From Chloroflexota bacterium (GTDB taxonomy: Bacteria > Chloroflexota > Limnocylindria > Limnocylindrales > CSP1-4): a stretch of 64,000 nucleotides of DNA. Positions 1-7,811 of this stretch are shown piece after piece. Location: assembly GCA_021786265.1 (NCBI GenBank), contig JAJYNP010000194.1, positions 8,496-72,495 on the forward strand, in the 5' to 3' direction. The stretch's first letter is position 1, and every line of letters begins with the position of its first letter. The position numbers and the translations under genes were made by a program. The notes under the pieces are model-generated. The model made no database searches, was not told the DNA's origin, and worked only from the letters and a program-made list of their open reading frames with translations.

Positions 1-531
1 GAGGCACTTCCTCCGCGCTGGGACTACGTCCTCGTGGACTGCCCGCCCTCGCAGGGGTACCTCGCCATCGCGCCGCTCTCGGCGTGCCAGCAGGTGCTCG
101 TGCCAGTCGAGGCCCACGTCCTTGCACTCTCGGGGCTCGTCAGCCTGCTGGAGACCATGCAGGAGGTGCGCGAGCGGCTCAACCCGGGACTGACCCTGTC
201 GGCGATCGTCGCGTGCCGGGTCAGCCACACGCGGCACGCGCGGGAGGTGGTCGAGCGATTGCGTGAGCGTTACCCCGGCCACACGCTCCGGGCCTTCGTG
301 AGGGAGAACATCAGCCTGGCCGAGGCGCCGTCGTTCCAGCTCCCGATCACGCGGTATGCCCCATTCAGCGCCGGCGCGGAGGACTATCGAACGGTCGCGC
401 ACGAGTTTCTGCAGCGACGGCCGGTCCGAGACGACGTGGCCAGGGGTTCACCCCTCGCCCGCTTCCTGAGGTCGGCTCAGCGACACACTCCGAGTACCGC
501 CGCGTGGGCCAGGGGCCAGGAGGCGAGGTAG
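1..531 (+). CDS. ParA-family partitioning ATPase, C-terminal part
   Basis: The window opens inside this gene, so the start and the Walker A motif lie upstream. Read from base 1 the frame gives 176 codons before a TAG stop. The first residues include WDYVLVDCPPS, which fits the Walker B strand of ParA/MinD ATPases. It is followed by VPVEAHVLALSGL, which fits the next conserved strand and helix of ParA. Proteins of this family use ATP-driven cycling on DNA or membrane to position chromosomes, plasmids or other cargo. No parB is seen beside it. The next gene, 26 bases on in the same direction, is a small membrane protein, so the cargo cannot be inferred. The family call is firm; the role is not. 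Confidence 0.85.
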   Translation, partial: EALPPRWDYVLVDCPPSQGYLAIAPLSACQQVLVPVEAHVLALSGLVSLLETMQEVRERLNPGLTLSAIVACRVSHTRHAREVVERLRERYPGHTLRAFVRENISLAEAPSFQLPITRYAPFSAGAEDYRTVAHEFLQRRPVRDDVARGSPLARFLRSAQRHTPSTAAWARGQEAR

Positions 532-557
532 CCGATGGACGGGAAGGCCACAGCCCC

Positions 558-1376
558 ATGAGCGGCCGCGGAACCCTTGACGACGCGGAGCTGCGGCGCA
601 CGCTCGATGCCGTCCTGTTCGGGGCCGCGTCGGCGTCCCGGCGGACGGTGCCCGCAGACCCGCCGTCCGGGGAACCACCGATCGGCGTGCCCCAGGGCTC
701 GGTCGCGGACCCGCCGCCACGCTCCGGGCCGGACCCGGCGCAGCGGGACATTGCGGCCGAGAGGTGGATCGTGGGACGCGGGGGGCTCGCCGTCCTCGGG
801 CTGGTCCTGGTCGCGATCGGCGCGACGCTCCTCGCCGGCACCCTGGGCGTGCTCGCCCTCGATGCGGGCCGCCTCGCCGACTATTGGCCCGTCGTCTTCG
901 TGGTGATCGGGTTGGTCGTACTCATCGAGGCATGGGCGCCGGGCCGGCGCGCCGAGCCCCGCGAGCCCGCCGGGAGCGGCGCCGTTGCCCCCGGTGTCTC
1001 GGGCATCGCGGATGCGGACGAGCTGGAGCGCCGGCTGGATCGAGTTCTCGCGTCGCGTCAGGCCGAAGCGCCGCCGCCTGTCAGCGCCGCCCCGCCGCCC
1101 GAGCCGCCCCGACCGCGTCCCGCTGCCACAGTGCCGCGCCACGGCGACCTGGTCGCCGCGCTGCTCGAGCTCCAGGGGCTGCGCCGCCACCGGCTGATCT
1201 CGAAGCGCCAGTACCGGGCCAAACGCGCAGAGCTGGTTGCGCGCATGACGCCCAGCCTGGCCTCCCGGGGCTGGGACGAGCCGGGTGCCGCCGAAGAGAC
1301 CGAGGCGACCGATGGCGCGGGCATGGGCGCAGGTGCTCATCCTTTGCCCGGGTACCGAGGGCCCACGGCCGCGTAG
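558..1376 (+). CDS. Membrane protein with two TM segments and a SHOCT-like C-terminus
   Basis: A 272-residue protein of unknown function. The N-terminal 75 residues are hydrophilic and Pro/Gly-rich. Two hydrophobic segments follow, around residues 75-98 (GLAVLGLVLVAIGATLLAG) and 105-125 (YWPVVFVVIGLVVLIEAW), a layout like the DUF5668/LiaF-type membrane module. A second low-complexity linker leads to a C-terminal helix pair (LLELQGLRRHRLISKRQYRAK) resembling the SHOCT short C-terminal domain. The frame is open further upstream to 504. I chose the ATG at 558 because it clears the parA stop and has a GGGAAGG stretch before it. It may be co-transcribed with the parA-like gene. No catalytic residues are visible. 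Confidence 0.7.
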   Translation: MSGRGTLDDAELRRTLDAVLFGAASASRRTVPADPPSGEPPIGVPQGSVADPPPRSGPDPAQRDIAAERWIVGRGGLAVLGLVLVAIGATLLAGTLGVLALDAGRLADYWPVVFVVIGLVVLIEAWAPGRRAEPREPAGSGAVAPGVSGIADADELERRLDRVLASRQAEAPPPVSAAPPPEPPRPRPAATVPRHGDLVAALLELQGLRRHRLISKRQYRAKRAELVARMTPSLASRGWDEPGAAEETEATDGAGMGAGAHPLPGYRGPTAA

Positions 1377-1438
1377 CGCGACGCCGCGAGCCTCCGGGGC
1401 GATCCGCTCCGAGAACGGAAACCCCGGACCCACGCGAA

Positions 1439-1460
1439 AGGCCCCTCCGAAGAGGGGCCT
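1439..1460 (-). terminator. Intrinsic-type hairpin with UUCG tetraloop, minus strand
   Basis: A perfect 9-bp stem (AGGCCCCTC/GAGGGGCCT). On the minus strand its loop is TTCG, a very stable tetraloop, and the stem is followed by TTTCGCG. On the plus strand the loop is CGAA and no T-run follows, so it best serves minus-strand transcription coming from the cyclophilin gene at 1762-2241 or from a small RNA in between. Its stability is evident, but the weak T-tract leaves efficiency uncertain. Confidence 0.6.
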
Positions 1461-1761
1461 CCCGACACTGTCCCGGTGAAGTCCCCGATCACCTCGAGGG
1501 TGACACGGAGCTTCTGCCACGCTGCAAGGGCATCTATCACGCCGGCTGCACCGGCTACCCTAACCCAACCTACCCATGACCCTGCTGCTGGGGCAGTTGC
1601 TGACGAGCAGCGTCCAGAGTGTACGCGGGCGCCCCCGACGGCTCAAGGGATTCGCCTAGCGGGCCGGTTAATATTCCGTAACCTTGCGACGGCTCGGCGC
1701 TTCACGTGCCTTGCGCCGGAAGATCGTCGAGGTGTCGGATGGCGGCCCCTGGAGCCTTCCC
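1461..1761 (-). other. Gene-free spacer; possible small RNA ending at the 1439-1460 hairpin
   Basis: No convincing reading frame is present. The stretch contains an AT-rich island at about 1667-1682 (GGTTAATATTCCGTAACC on the plus strand, itself a GGTTA/TAACC hairpin) in otherwise GC-rich DNA. About 200 bases further along the minus strand lies the UUCG hairpin. A promoter-like island, an untranslated stretch and a terminator would fit a small RNA or a long 3' UTR of the cyclophilin gene. I recognise no known RNA family in it. Confidence 0.25.
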
Positions 1762-2241
1762 TCAGCCCTCCGCTCCGGCGGCACCGTCCACCGTCACCGT
1801 GGTCATCCGGACGTCCTCCACGGGACGGTCCGCGGGGCCGGTGCGCACCCGGCCGATGCGGTCCACGATGTCGGTGCCCTGCGCGACGCGCCCGAAGATC
1901 GTGTAGTGCTTGGGCAGGCGCCCGCGCAGGTCCGCCAGGCAGACGAACCACTGGCTGCCGTTCGTGTCGGGCCCGGCGTTCGCCATCGCGACCACGTAGG
2001 GGGCGTAGTCGAGCGTCGCGCCGGGAAGCTCGTCGGCGAACGTGTAGCCGGGACCGCCGCGGCCGGTGCCGGTCGGATCGCCGCCCTGGATCACGAACCC
2101 CGGCACCACGCGGTGGAACAGGACGCCGTCGTAATACCCCTGCCGCGCCAGCTTTTCGAAGTTGGCAACGGTGTTGGGCGCGGCGTCGCGCTCGAACTCG
2201 ATGGTGAACGTGCCCAGCGTGGTCTCGATGGTCGCAGACAA
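1762..2241 (-). CDS. Cyclophilin-type peptidyl-prolyl isomerase (cytoplasmic)
   Basis: A 159-residue single-domain cyclophilin that catalyses cis-trans isomerisation of Xaa-Pro bonds in folding proteins. Family signatures are clear: FHRVVPGFVIQGGDPTGTG carries the catalytic Arg, MANAGPDTNGSQWFV lines the substrate pocket, and KHYTIFGRV is the usual late motif. No signal peptide is present, so it should act in the cytoplasm. The start is TTG at 2241 with GGAGG about 12 bases before it; no in-frame ATG lies nearby. A TGCTAGGGT extended -10 motif sits at 2270-2278. The exported cyclophilin at 2385-3140 lies upstream in the same direction and shares the same core motifs, so the two are probably paralogues serving different compartments. 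Confidence 0.92.
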   Translation of the reverse strand: MSATIETTLGTFTIEFERDAAPNTVANFEKLARQGYYDGVLFHRVVPGFVIQGGDPTGTGRGGPGYTFADELPGATLDYAPYVVAMANAGPDTNGSQWFVCLADLRGRLPKHYTIFGRVAQGTDIVDRIGRVRTGPADRPVEDVRMTTVTVDGAAGAEG

Positions 2242-2269
2242 GGTCGATGGTGCCTCCAGCGGTCGAGCA

Positions 2270-2278
2270 ACCCTAGCA
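2270..2278 (-). promoter_or_regulatory. Putative extended -10 promoter of the cytoplasmic cyclophilin
   Basis: On the minus strand the sequence reads TGCTAGGGT, a TGnTAnnnT extended -10, about 30 bases before the TTG start. The same TGCTAG core occurs before four other genes in the window. No clear -35 element is seen. Confidence 0.35.
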
Positions 2279-2384
2279 CAGGGGGGTCGAACGGACCCGG
2301 GACGGGCCGCGAACGGGCCCGTTCGACCTGCGCGCCGGACCGAGCCCTGGGCAGAAGCCGAACCGGGTCCGGGACGGGCGCCGA

Positions 2385-3140
2385 TCAGCCGCCCGAGGCG
2401 CCCGCCGTGGGAGCGGACGACCCCGGCCCTGCTCCCGGTCCGCTCAACGTCGCGGCCAGGATCTTCACCGGCTGCAGCGCCTGGTCGTCGTTCGGGCCGC
2501 CCCGTGGCCCGGCGGCGATCTGCTGCGCCACCTCGAGGCCGCTCGTGACCGTGCCGAAGATGGTGTAGCTGTGGGGGAGCGAGGCCGCCTGGGAGCCGAT
2601 CACGATGAAGAACTGCGACCCGTTCGTGTTGGGGCCCGCGTTGGCCATTGCCACCGTGCCCGGCGTGTACGAACCCGCAAACGGCTCGTCCGGGAAGGAG
2701 TAGCCGGGCCCGCCGGTCCCGGTCCCGGTCGGATCCCCGCCCTGGATCACGAAGCCGGGGATGATGCGATGGAAGACGGTCCCGTCGTAGAACCCGGCCC
2801 GCACCAGGTTCTCGAAGTTCTGTGCCGCGACCGGGGCGCTGTTCGTGAAGACCTCGATCACGATGTCGCCCTTCTGCGTGTGCAGGGTGACCGTGGTCCC
2901 GTCGCCGCCGGGCTGCGCGGGTGCGGACGCGAGCGGCGTCGCGGTCGGCGGCTTGAGCTGCACGGCGGAACGGCTGGCGGCGGGTGCGCCGGAGGAGGCG
3001 GCGGTTGCGGCGGACGCGGCTGCCACGCCGGAGGTGCCCACCGGCCCGCTCGGCGCCGTGGCTGAGCAGGCTCCGAGGAGCAGGGTGACGGCGAGACCGG
3101 CGAGCAGGGTGCGCGCGGCGCGCGGTGAGGGCGAAGGCAA
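2385..3140 (-). CDS. Lipoprotein cyclophilin-type peptidyl-prolyl isomerase
   Basis: A 251-residue exported cyclophilin. Residues 1-25 form a lipoprotein signal peptide (hydrophobic ALLAGLAVTLLLGAC, lipobox LGAC). An Ala/Ser/Pro-rich linker runs to about residue 80, the cyclophilin domain fills about 82-230, and a Gly/Ser/Pro tail ends the protein. The motifs FHRIIPGFVIQGGDPTGTG, MANAGPNTNGSQFF and HSYTIFGTV are intact, so the enzyme should be active outside the membrane, assisting folding of secreted proteins. The start codon is TTG, supported by GGAG eight bases upstream. A TAGGCT -10-like hexamer lies at 3173-3178. A separate transcript from the downstream cyclophilin is likely because that gene has its own promoter-like motif. 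Confidence 0.9.
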   Translation of the reverse strand: MPSPSPRAARTLLAGLAVTLLLGACSATAPSGPVGTSGVAAASAATAASSGAPAASRSAVQLKPPTATPLASAPAQPGGDGTTVTLHTQKGDIVIEVFTNSAPVAAQNFENLVRAGFYDGTVFHRIIPGFVIQGGDPTGTGTGGPGYSFPDEPFAGSYTPGTVAMANAGPNTNGSQFFIVIGSQAASLPHSYTIFGTVTSGLEVAQQIAAGPRGGPNDDQALQPVKILAATLSGPGAGPGSSAPTAGASGG

Positions 3141-3200
3141 GGTTCCACTCCGGGTGCGGGTGTCGACCGCGTAGCCTATCCGACCTGCGCGCGTTTCCCG

Positions 3201-3917
3201 TCAGTGCGGGTTGACGGTGGCGGCCCGGGCGGCGGCGGGGTACTCTACGCGGCCCGAGAGCAGCGCCTCTCCGAGGATCACCGCCGAGACGCCCACGTCG
3301 CGGAGCCGCCGAATCCCGTCCAGCGTGGCCACGCCGCCCGCGACCAGGAACTCGGCGTCGGCCGCGGCGACCAGCCCGGCGAGGAGGCCGAGGTCCGGCT
3401 CCGCTCCGCCGTGGGAGAGGACGAAGCGCTGCACGCCCGCATCGACGAGGCTCGAGACGAGCGCCTGGAGCGTGGGTGCCCGGCCCGACCGCCAGGGGTA
3501 CCCGCGCAGGCGCTCCGGTCGCGGATCGAGTCCGACCGCGAGCCAGCTCCCGGCCACGTCCAGGCAGGCGCGCAGCACGTCCGCGTCCTCGGCCACCGTC
3601 AGCAGGGGCATCACGACCCTTGTCGCCCCGGCGGCGAAGAGGAGCCGGATCTGGTCCGGACCGTCCGCACCGCCCGCAACCTGCAGCGGCGCCGCGACCT
3701 CCGCGGCCACGCGGCTCACGACGTCGAGCCCGACGGGCCGGCCGGCGCGTGCCCCGTCGAGGTCCACTAGGTGGATCGCGGGCGCGCCGAGCTCCACGAA
3801 GTGCCGCGCGATCCGTTCGGGCCGGTCGGTCGGTGTCCCGGAGCCGGTCGACGCACCGGGCCAGAAGACGAGCCGGGAGCGCCCTCCGGTGACGTCGATG
3901 CTCGGGACGACCTGCAT
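3201..3917 (-). CDS. hisA: Phosphoribosyl-formimino-AICAR isomerase (HisA-like)
   Basis: A 238-residue TIM-barrel protein of the HisA/HisF family, matching the usual HisA length. HisA performs an Amadori rearrangement of ProFAR in histidine biosynthesis. The first catalytic Asp is at residue 8 in VPSIDVTGG, and the second falls in AVGLDPRPERLRG. The phosphate-binding motifs VAGGA, near residue 80, and LVAGGVATLDGIRRL, near 195, are typical of the half-barrel repeats. The start ATG overlaps the stop of the DUF885 gene by one base (TGATG), so translation is probably coupled. No other his gene is visible, so this hisA sits outside a histidine operon, unless it is a TrpF/HisA-type dual enzyme as in some actinobacteria. 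Confidence 0.85.
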   Translation of the reverse strand: MQVVPSIDVTGGRSRLVFWPGASTGSGTPTDRPERIARHFVELGAPAIHLVDLDGARAGRPVGLDVVSRVAAEVAAPLQVAGGADGPDQIRLLFAAGATRVVMPLLTVAEDADVLRACLDVAGSWLAVGLDPRPERLRGYPWRSGRAPTLQALVSSLVDAGVQRFVLSHGGAEPDLGLLAGLVAAADAEFLVAGGVATLDGIRRLRDVGVSAVILGEALLSGRVEYPAAARAATVNPH

Positions 3918-5608
3918 CAGGCAGGGTGCGTCACCGCGCCCGCCTCCTCGGCGGCCGGCAGCGTCGGACCGCCTCCCTCGCCCGCGAGGAGCCGGCGGTG
4001 GAACGAGATGGGGATCCCACCGGAGTAGAGCAGCTGGTCGTGAAACCGCCGCAGGGAGAACGCGTCGCCCAGCCGGTGCCGCTCGTCGTCGCGAAGCCGC
4101 AGGAGGAGCACCTTGCCGAGCAGGTAGCTGAGCTGGTAGGTCGGGGTGTAGGTGTAGCGGAGGACCTCGGCACGAGCGTTGGCCCGTTCGAACCCGGTCC
4201 GGTCCACCAGGAAATCGGTCGCCTGGTCCACGGTCACGTCGCCGCGATGCATGCGCACGTCGAGCACGACCCGGCACGCACGCCAGATCGCGTCGGTGTA
4301 CATCGCCACCCTGAACTCGGGCCCGTCGTCGAAGCCCTCCTCGCGCATCATCTGCTCGCTGTACATGCCCCAGCCCTCGACGAACTCGGGTGCCTCGACC
4401 AGGGCGCGCACCAGGCTGGGATGCCCGTTGGCGGCCGAGAGCTGCAGGTGATGGCCCGGGTACGCCTCGTGGATGCTGGTGTTGCTGATCGAGGTGCGGT
4501 AGTGCTCCCGCATCGCCGACGGGCTGGCGTCGACGGACGGCGTGACCACGTAGATGCCCGCCGGATGCGGGTCGAAGCGCGGCGGCTGGAAGTAGGCGGC
4601 GAACGGGACCGCGGCGTTGCGCAGGTACTCCGGGGTGGCCTGGACGGTGAGCGTCTCGCCCGGCGGCAGCGTCGCCAGCTCCCGCTCGACGATGTGTCCG
4701 CGGGCCCGCAGCATCGCGTCACGGTAGGCGTCGAGGGCGGCCTCGAACGTGGCGGGGTGGTCGGACTTGAGGCGCTCGAGGATCTCCGCCTCGGCCGCCG
4801 ATGGGTCCACCTCGCGGGCCGCTTCCCGCCGCGCGCGGCGGTTCGCCTCGAGCTGCTCCTCGCCGATCGCGAGGATCTCGTCCGGGGTCAGCCCCTCCAG
4901 GGCCCGCAGCTCCACGAGGCGTTCGTACCGCTCGCGCCCGAGCCGCCACTCGTCGGTCCCGCCAGCCAGGCGCCCGCGCAGCCAGCCGGCGTACTCGCTC
5001 ACGGCCGACGCGGCCCGTCCGGCAGCCGACTCGATGCGCCGGAGGGCCGGGCTGCCCGCTGGCCAGGTGCCGGCCGCCGCCCCCACCACCTCGCCGAAGA
5101 GGGCCGGCATCTCCGCCGCGGATTCCAGGTCGATCTCGCCCCAGATCCGCACGGGGTTCGCCGCCAGCCGGGTGCGGTGCTGTGCCAGCGCCTCCGGCAC
5201 GCCCTCGAGCCGGGAGGCGATCGACTCGAGCCGGTCGGCCAGCGGGGCGAAGTCGCGGGCCAGGATGGAGAAGATCGCGTCTCCGACCTCCTCCATGGCG
5301 CAGGAGCGCCGCTCCCAGCTCCGCTCCTCCTCCAGGTCGAAGAGGCTGAGCCGGGAGCCGTGCAGCGCAAGCTCGCGCTCGAACCGCACCTCGTCCGAGA
5401 GTCCGCCGGCATCGAGCGCCTGCACGTCCGCCATGAAGCGCCGCTCGTGCGAGATCCGGTCGACGATGGCGTCCCGGCTCCCGTCGCCGATCCGGTGATC
5501 CTCGGAGTGGATCCCGACGAACGTCGCGAAGACCGGCATTGCCCGGACCAGGTACGCAAAGTGGTCATCGACGAGCGCCCAGAAGCGGGCGTCCAGCGGC
5601 TGGCTCAT
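3917..5608 (-). CDS. DUF885-family metallopeptidase-like protein
   Basis: A protein of about 563 residues from the DUF885 family, thought to be zinc-dependent peptidases distantly related to oligopeptidases. The diagnostic motif HEAYPGHHLQ begins at His380, a HExxPGHH variant of HExxH. It is followed by EFVEGWGMYSEQMM, whose Glu/Gly/Trp pattern fits the third metal-ligand region. The C-terminal YLLGKVLLLRLRDDERHR segment is also typical. No signal peptide is visible, so it is likely cytoplasmic. The frame stays open far upstream; I chose the ATG at 5608 (MSQPLDARFW) for its GGAG five bases ahead, with 5638 as an alternative. It overlaps hisA by one base. A second, shorter DUF885 protein lies at 46122-47411. 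Confidence 0.85.
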   Translation of the reverse strand: MSQPLDARFWALVDDHFAYLVRAMPVFATFVGIHSEDHRIGDGSRDAIVDRISHERRFMADVQALDAGGLSDEVRFERELALHGSRLSLFDLEEERSWERRSCAMEEVGDAIFSILARDFAPLADRLESIASRLEGVPEALAQHRTRLAANPVRIWGEIDLESAAEMPALFGEVVGAAAGTWPAGSPALRRIESAAGRAASAVSEYAGWLRGRLAGGTDEWRLGRERYERLVELRALEGLTPDEILAIGEEQLEANRRARREAAREVDPSAAEAEILERLKSDHPATFEAALDAYRDAMLRARGHIVERELATLPPGETLTVQATPEYLRNAAVPFAAYFQPPRFDPHPAGIYVVTPSVDASPSAMREHYRTSISNTSIHEAYPGHHLQLSAANGHPSLVRALVEAPEFVEGWGMYSEQMMREEGFDDGPEFRVAMYTDAIWRACRVVLDVRMHRGDVTVDQATDFLVDRTGFERANARAEVLRYTYTPTYQLSYLLGKVLLLRLRDDERHRLGDAFSLRRFHDQLLYSGGIPISFHRRLLAGEGGGPTLPAAEEAGAVTHPA

Positions 5609-5661
5609 CTCACTCCGTTGCATCTCACCGAGCCGCATGGCCACGCCCGGTTCCTGGCTGC

Positions 5662-6786
5662 TCAGGTGACCGGGGTGGCCGGCCGGGGTGCCGCGCCGCA
5701 ACGGGCGAGCGCGGACCGGCAGGCCACGATCACGCGCTCCACGTCTGCCCCGTCCACGCCGTAGTGGGTCACCGCCCGGATCGTGGCGTGCGGGTACTCG
5801 ACCATCAGGACGCCCTCGGCGCGGAGCGCGTCGAGGAACTGGTCGCGCAGCTCGCGGGGGGAGAGCGAGGCGGCCTCGCTCGCCGGGTCCGTGGCCGCGA
5901 CACGAAACACGACGAAGTTGGTGGTCGCCCGCGCGGCATCGAGGTCGGTGATGCCCGGCATGGAGGCCAGCGCCTCCGCCAGGTGCCGGGCGTTGACGTG
6001 GTCCTCGGCGAGCCGCTCGATCATGCCGTTGTTGCCGTCGCGGAGGGCCACCAGCCCGGCCGCCGCAAGGACCCCGACCTGCCGCATGCCGCCGCCCACG
6101 AGCTTGCGTGCGCGCCGGGCCCGGGCGATGAAGCCTCCCGACCCCACGACGACCGACCCGATCGGGCAGGCCAGCCCCTTGGACAGGCAGAAGGTGGCCG
6201 AATCGGCCGGGGCCAGCAGGTCGGCTGCCGGGACTCCCAGGGCGACCGCGGCGTTGAAGAGGCGCGCGCCATCCACGTGCAGGGGGACACCGTGGCCATG
6301 CGCGATCGCCGCGATCTCGGCGGTGTAGGCGGGGGTCAGGGGCTGGCCCATGGAGTGGGCGTGGGTGTTCTCGAGGACGATCAGCGCGGTCCGGGGCTCG
6401 TGGAGGTCGAGCGGGTTCCGGAATGCCGCGTCGACCAGGGCCGGGTCCATGGTCCCGTCCGGCCGCGCCGGGATCCCGCGCGCCGACGCCCCGGCGATCA
6501 CCGCGTGTCCCGCCTGCTCGTCCATGAGGGTGTGCGACTCGGCCTCGGCGATGATCTCGCCGCCGCGCGGTACGTGCGCGATCAGCGACACCAGGTTCCC
6601 CATCGTGCCGGAGGCGACGAACAGGCCGCCTTCCATGCCCGTGATCTCGGCCGCGCGCTCTTCCAGGGCGTTGACCGTGGGATCGTCGCCGAAGACGTCG
6701 TCGCCGACCTCGGCCTCGGCCATCGCGCGCCGCATCTCCGGCGTGGGGTGGGTGACGGTGTCGGAACGCAGGTCGATGGGTGGCAT
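5662..6786 (-). CDS. ltaE: Low-specificity L-threonine aldolase
   Basis: A 374-residue PLP enzyme of fold type I that cleaves L-threonine or L-allo-threonine to glycine and acetaldehyde. The N-terminus [18 protein letters not shown] is almost diagnostic for threonine aldolases. [15 protein letters not shown] follows, and the PLP-binding Lys203 sits in [23 protein letters not shown] and [14 protein letters not shown] carry the substrate and cofactor residues. Length fits the family, with a slightly longer C-terminus. It ends 53 bases before the DUF885 start and is the first gene of a likely ltaE-DUF885-hisA transcript. The start ATG lies seven bases after a TATACT hexamer with no Shine-Dalgarno site, so the message is probably leaderless. 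Confidence 0.93.
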   Translation of the reverse strand: MPPIDLRSDTVTHPTPEMRRAMAEAEVGDDVFGDDPTVNALEERAAEITGMEGGLFVASGTMGNLVSLIAHVPRGGEIIAEAESHTLMDEQAGHAVIAGASARGIPARPDGTMDPALVDAAFRNPLDLHEPRTALIVLENTHAHSMGQPLTPAYTAEIAAIAHGHGVPLHVDGARLFNAAVALGVPAADLLAPADSATFCLSKGLACPIGSVVVGSGGFIARARRARKLVGGGMRQVGVLAAAGLVALRDGNNGMIERLAEDHVNARHLAEALASMPGITDLDAARATTNFVVFRVAATDPASEAASLSPRELRDQFLDALRAEGVLMVEYPHATIRAVTHYGVDGADVERVIVACRSALARCGAAPRPATPVT

Positions 6787-6793
6787 CGCGCGG

Positions 6794-6799
6794 AGTATA
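6794..6799 (-). promoter_or_regulatory. Putative -10 hexamer placing the ltaE start at +1
   Basis: The minus strand reads TATACT, then seven bases, then the ATG of the threonine aldolase gene. With normal -10 to +1 spacing, transcription would begin at or next to the start codon. The -35 region is not recognisable. This is the clearest example of a pattern seen before several genes here. Confidence 0.5.
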
Positions 6800-6988
6800 A
6801 GGTGGCAAACGGCCGGCGCAGGCCCCGGCGCCCGCGTACGGGTCGGGGCTCGGAAGGGACGACGTGCGCGACGTCTGGACCGCCGACCACGCCGGACGAG
6901 GTGGTCGCGGTCGGGTCACTGACCCTCGTAGATGGTCGCGACCCACCCCCGGAGAGGGTACCGATCGTCTGCGCCCGGCTCCCGCACC

Positions 6989-6997
6989 TGCTAGACT
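6989..6997 (+). promoter_or_regulatory. Putative extended -10 promoter of tRNA-Asp
   Basis: TGCTAGACT, a TGnTAnnnT extended -10, ends 14 bases before the first base of tRNA-Asp. This is suitable spacing for a short-leader tRNA transcript. No good -35 is seen. Confidence 0.45.
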
Positions 6998-7011
6998 CCG
7001 GCCCGCCGCAC

Positions 7012-7088
7012 GGACCCGTGGTGTAGCGGCCAAACATGCCAGCCTGTCACGCTGGAGATCGCCGGTTCGAATCCGGTCGGGTCCGCCA
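7012..7088 (+). tRNA. tRNA-Asp (GTC)
   Basis: The cloverleaf folds completely. The acceptor stem is GGACCCG/CGGGTCC, followed by discriminator G and an encoded CCA (7086-7088). The D stem is GTGT/ACAT. The anticodon stem CCAGC/GCTGG holds loop CTGTCAC with anticodon GTC at 7046-7048, which reads Asp codons. The T arm GCCGG-TTCGAAT-CCGGT carries the standard TTCGA sequence. A TGCTAGACT promoter-like motif sits just upstream and a terminator hairpin lies at 7224-7257. The flank on its 3' side holds a truncated gene, which is worth noting because tRNA genes are common integration sites. Confidence 0.97.
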
Positions 7089-7223
7089 CGCCTGGTTTCC
7101 CACATCGCCGTGCCGTATCCAGTAACCCACCAGATCCGGCAATGGGTCGGAGACCGCGGCCTCTTCAGGCTGGGTGAAGACGCGCCCTCAGGCGGATAGA
7201 TCCACCATCAGACCGACGACTGC

Positions 7224-7265
7224 CCAAGCCCCGGCTCCGGAAGGCGCCGGGGCTTGGTTCTTCTT
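7224..7265 (+). terminator. Rho-independent terminator downstream of tRNA-Asp
   Basis: A perfect 12-bp stem (CCAAGCCCCGGC/GCCGGGGCTTGG) encloses a 10-base loop and is followed by TTCTTCTT on the plus strand. It should end the tRNA-Asp transcript. It also lies between convergent units, just past the end of the minus-strand gene at 7298. Confidence 0.8.
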
Positions 7266-7297
7266 CGGGGGATATTGGCCACCCATCGCCTCAGGGA

Positions 7298-7771
7298 TCA
7301 ATGTGTGGGGGTCCGACCGTCGATGTACGAGTCCACCTCGGTCAGCCGCAGCCCGGAGGTCCCTGCATCGACGACCGTCGTGATGCGCCTGGGGTCCTGC
7401 GGGGTCCCCGAGCCAGACACGGTCTGGCTGGCCGGGGTGAAAGCCGTGCGCGGGCTCGCACTGCCGCCGGCCGGGATCGACGCCGGCCCGTAGAGGACGC
7501 CGTTCACGGCGATCAGCGTCCCGCATGCCGTATCGCCGTAGAACTCACCGTATGTGTCGCCGTCGTAGTTCACCGCGCAGCTGAGATCGGGGCTGATGGT
7601 GATGGTCATCGGCTGGCCGCCGATCGACATGCCGGCGAGCACAGTGCTGGCCGCCGGCGCAGCTCCTCCCTTCGGCGCGTCCTTCGCCGCGACCGGCGCG
7701 ACAGGCACAAGCGGCCAGACGAGGATCACGGCAATCGCCACCGCGAGCCAGGTCAGACGAGTGCGAGGCAT
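7298..7771 (-). CDS. Exported protein, probably C-terminally truncated
   Basis: A 157-residue protein with a clear Sec signal peptide (residues 1-29, hydrophobic LTWLAVAIAVILVWPLVPVA, cleavage near VAA-KD). The mature part is Gly/Thr/Ser-rich and beta-like (GMSIGGQPMTITISPDLSC, GVLYGPASIPAGGSASPRT), with three cysteines. It resembles the N-terminal domain of larger secreted proteins as I recall them from Chloroflexota. It stops abruptly after LRLTEVDSYIDGRTPTH, where such proteins would continue. The GGGAGGGG just before the ATG is a strong ribosome site, so it may still be translated. The stop lies 209 bases from tRNA-Asp, which suggests loss of the 3' part by recombination. Function is unknown. 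Confidence 0.65.
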   Translation of the reverse strand: MPRTRLTWLAVAIAVILVWPLVPVAPVAAKDAPKGGAAPAASTVLAGMSIGGQPMTITISPDLSCAVNYDGDTYGEFYGDTACGTLIAVNGVLYGPASIPAGGSASPRTAFTPASQTVSGSGTPQDPRRITTVVDAGTSGLRLTEVDSYIDGRTPTH

Positions 7772-7811
7772 AGAGACCCCTCCCTCTCCGTGTCCGCGTC
7801 GCGCTCGGACG

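Noticed and set aside
1..1376. Chromosome origin or partition locus near the ParA-like gene
   Set aside because: No DnaA boxes, no parB and no parS-like sequences were seen in the visible part, and the gene is cut by the window edge.
1660..1682. 23S rRNA-like string GGTTAATATTCC
   Set aside because: It matches a conserved 23S segment of 12 bases, but no neighbouring rRNA helices are found on either side. Chance in an AT-rich island is more likely than an rRNA fragment.
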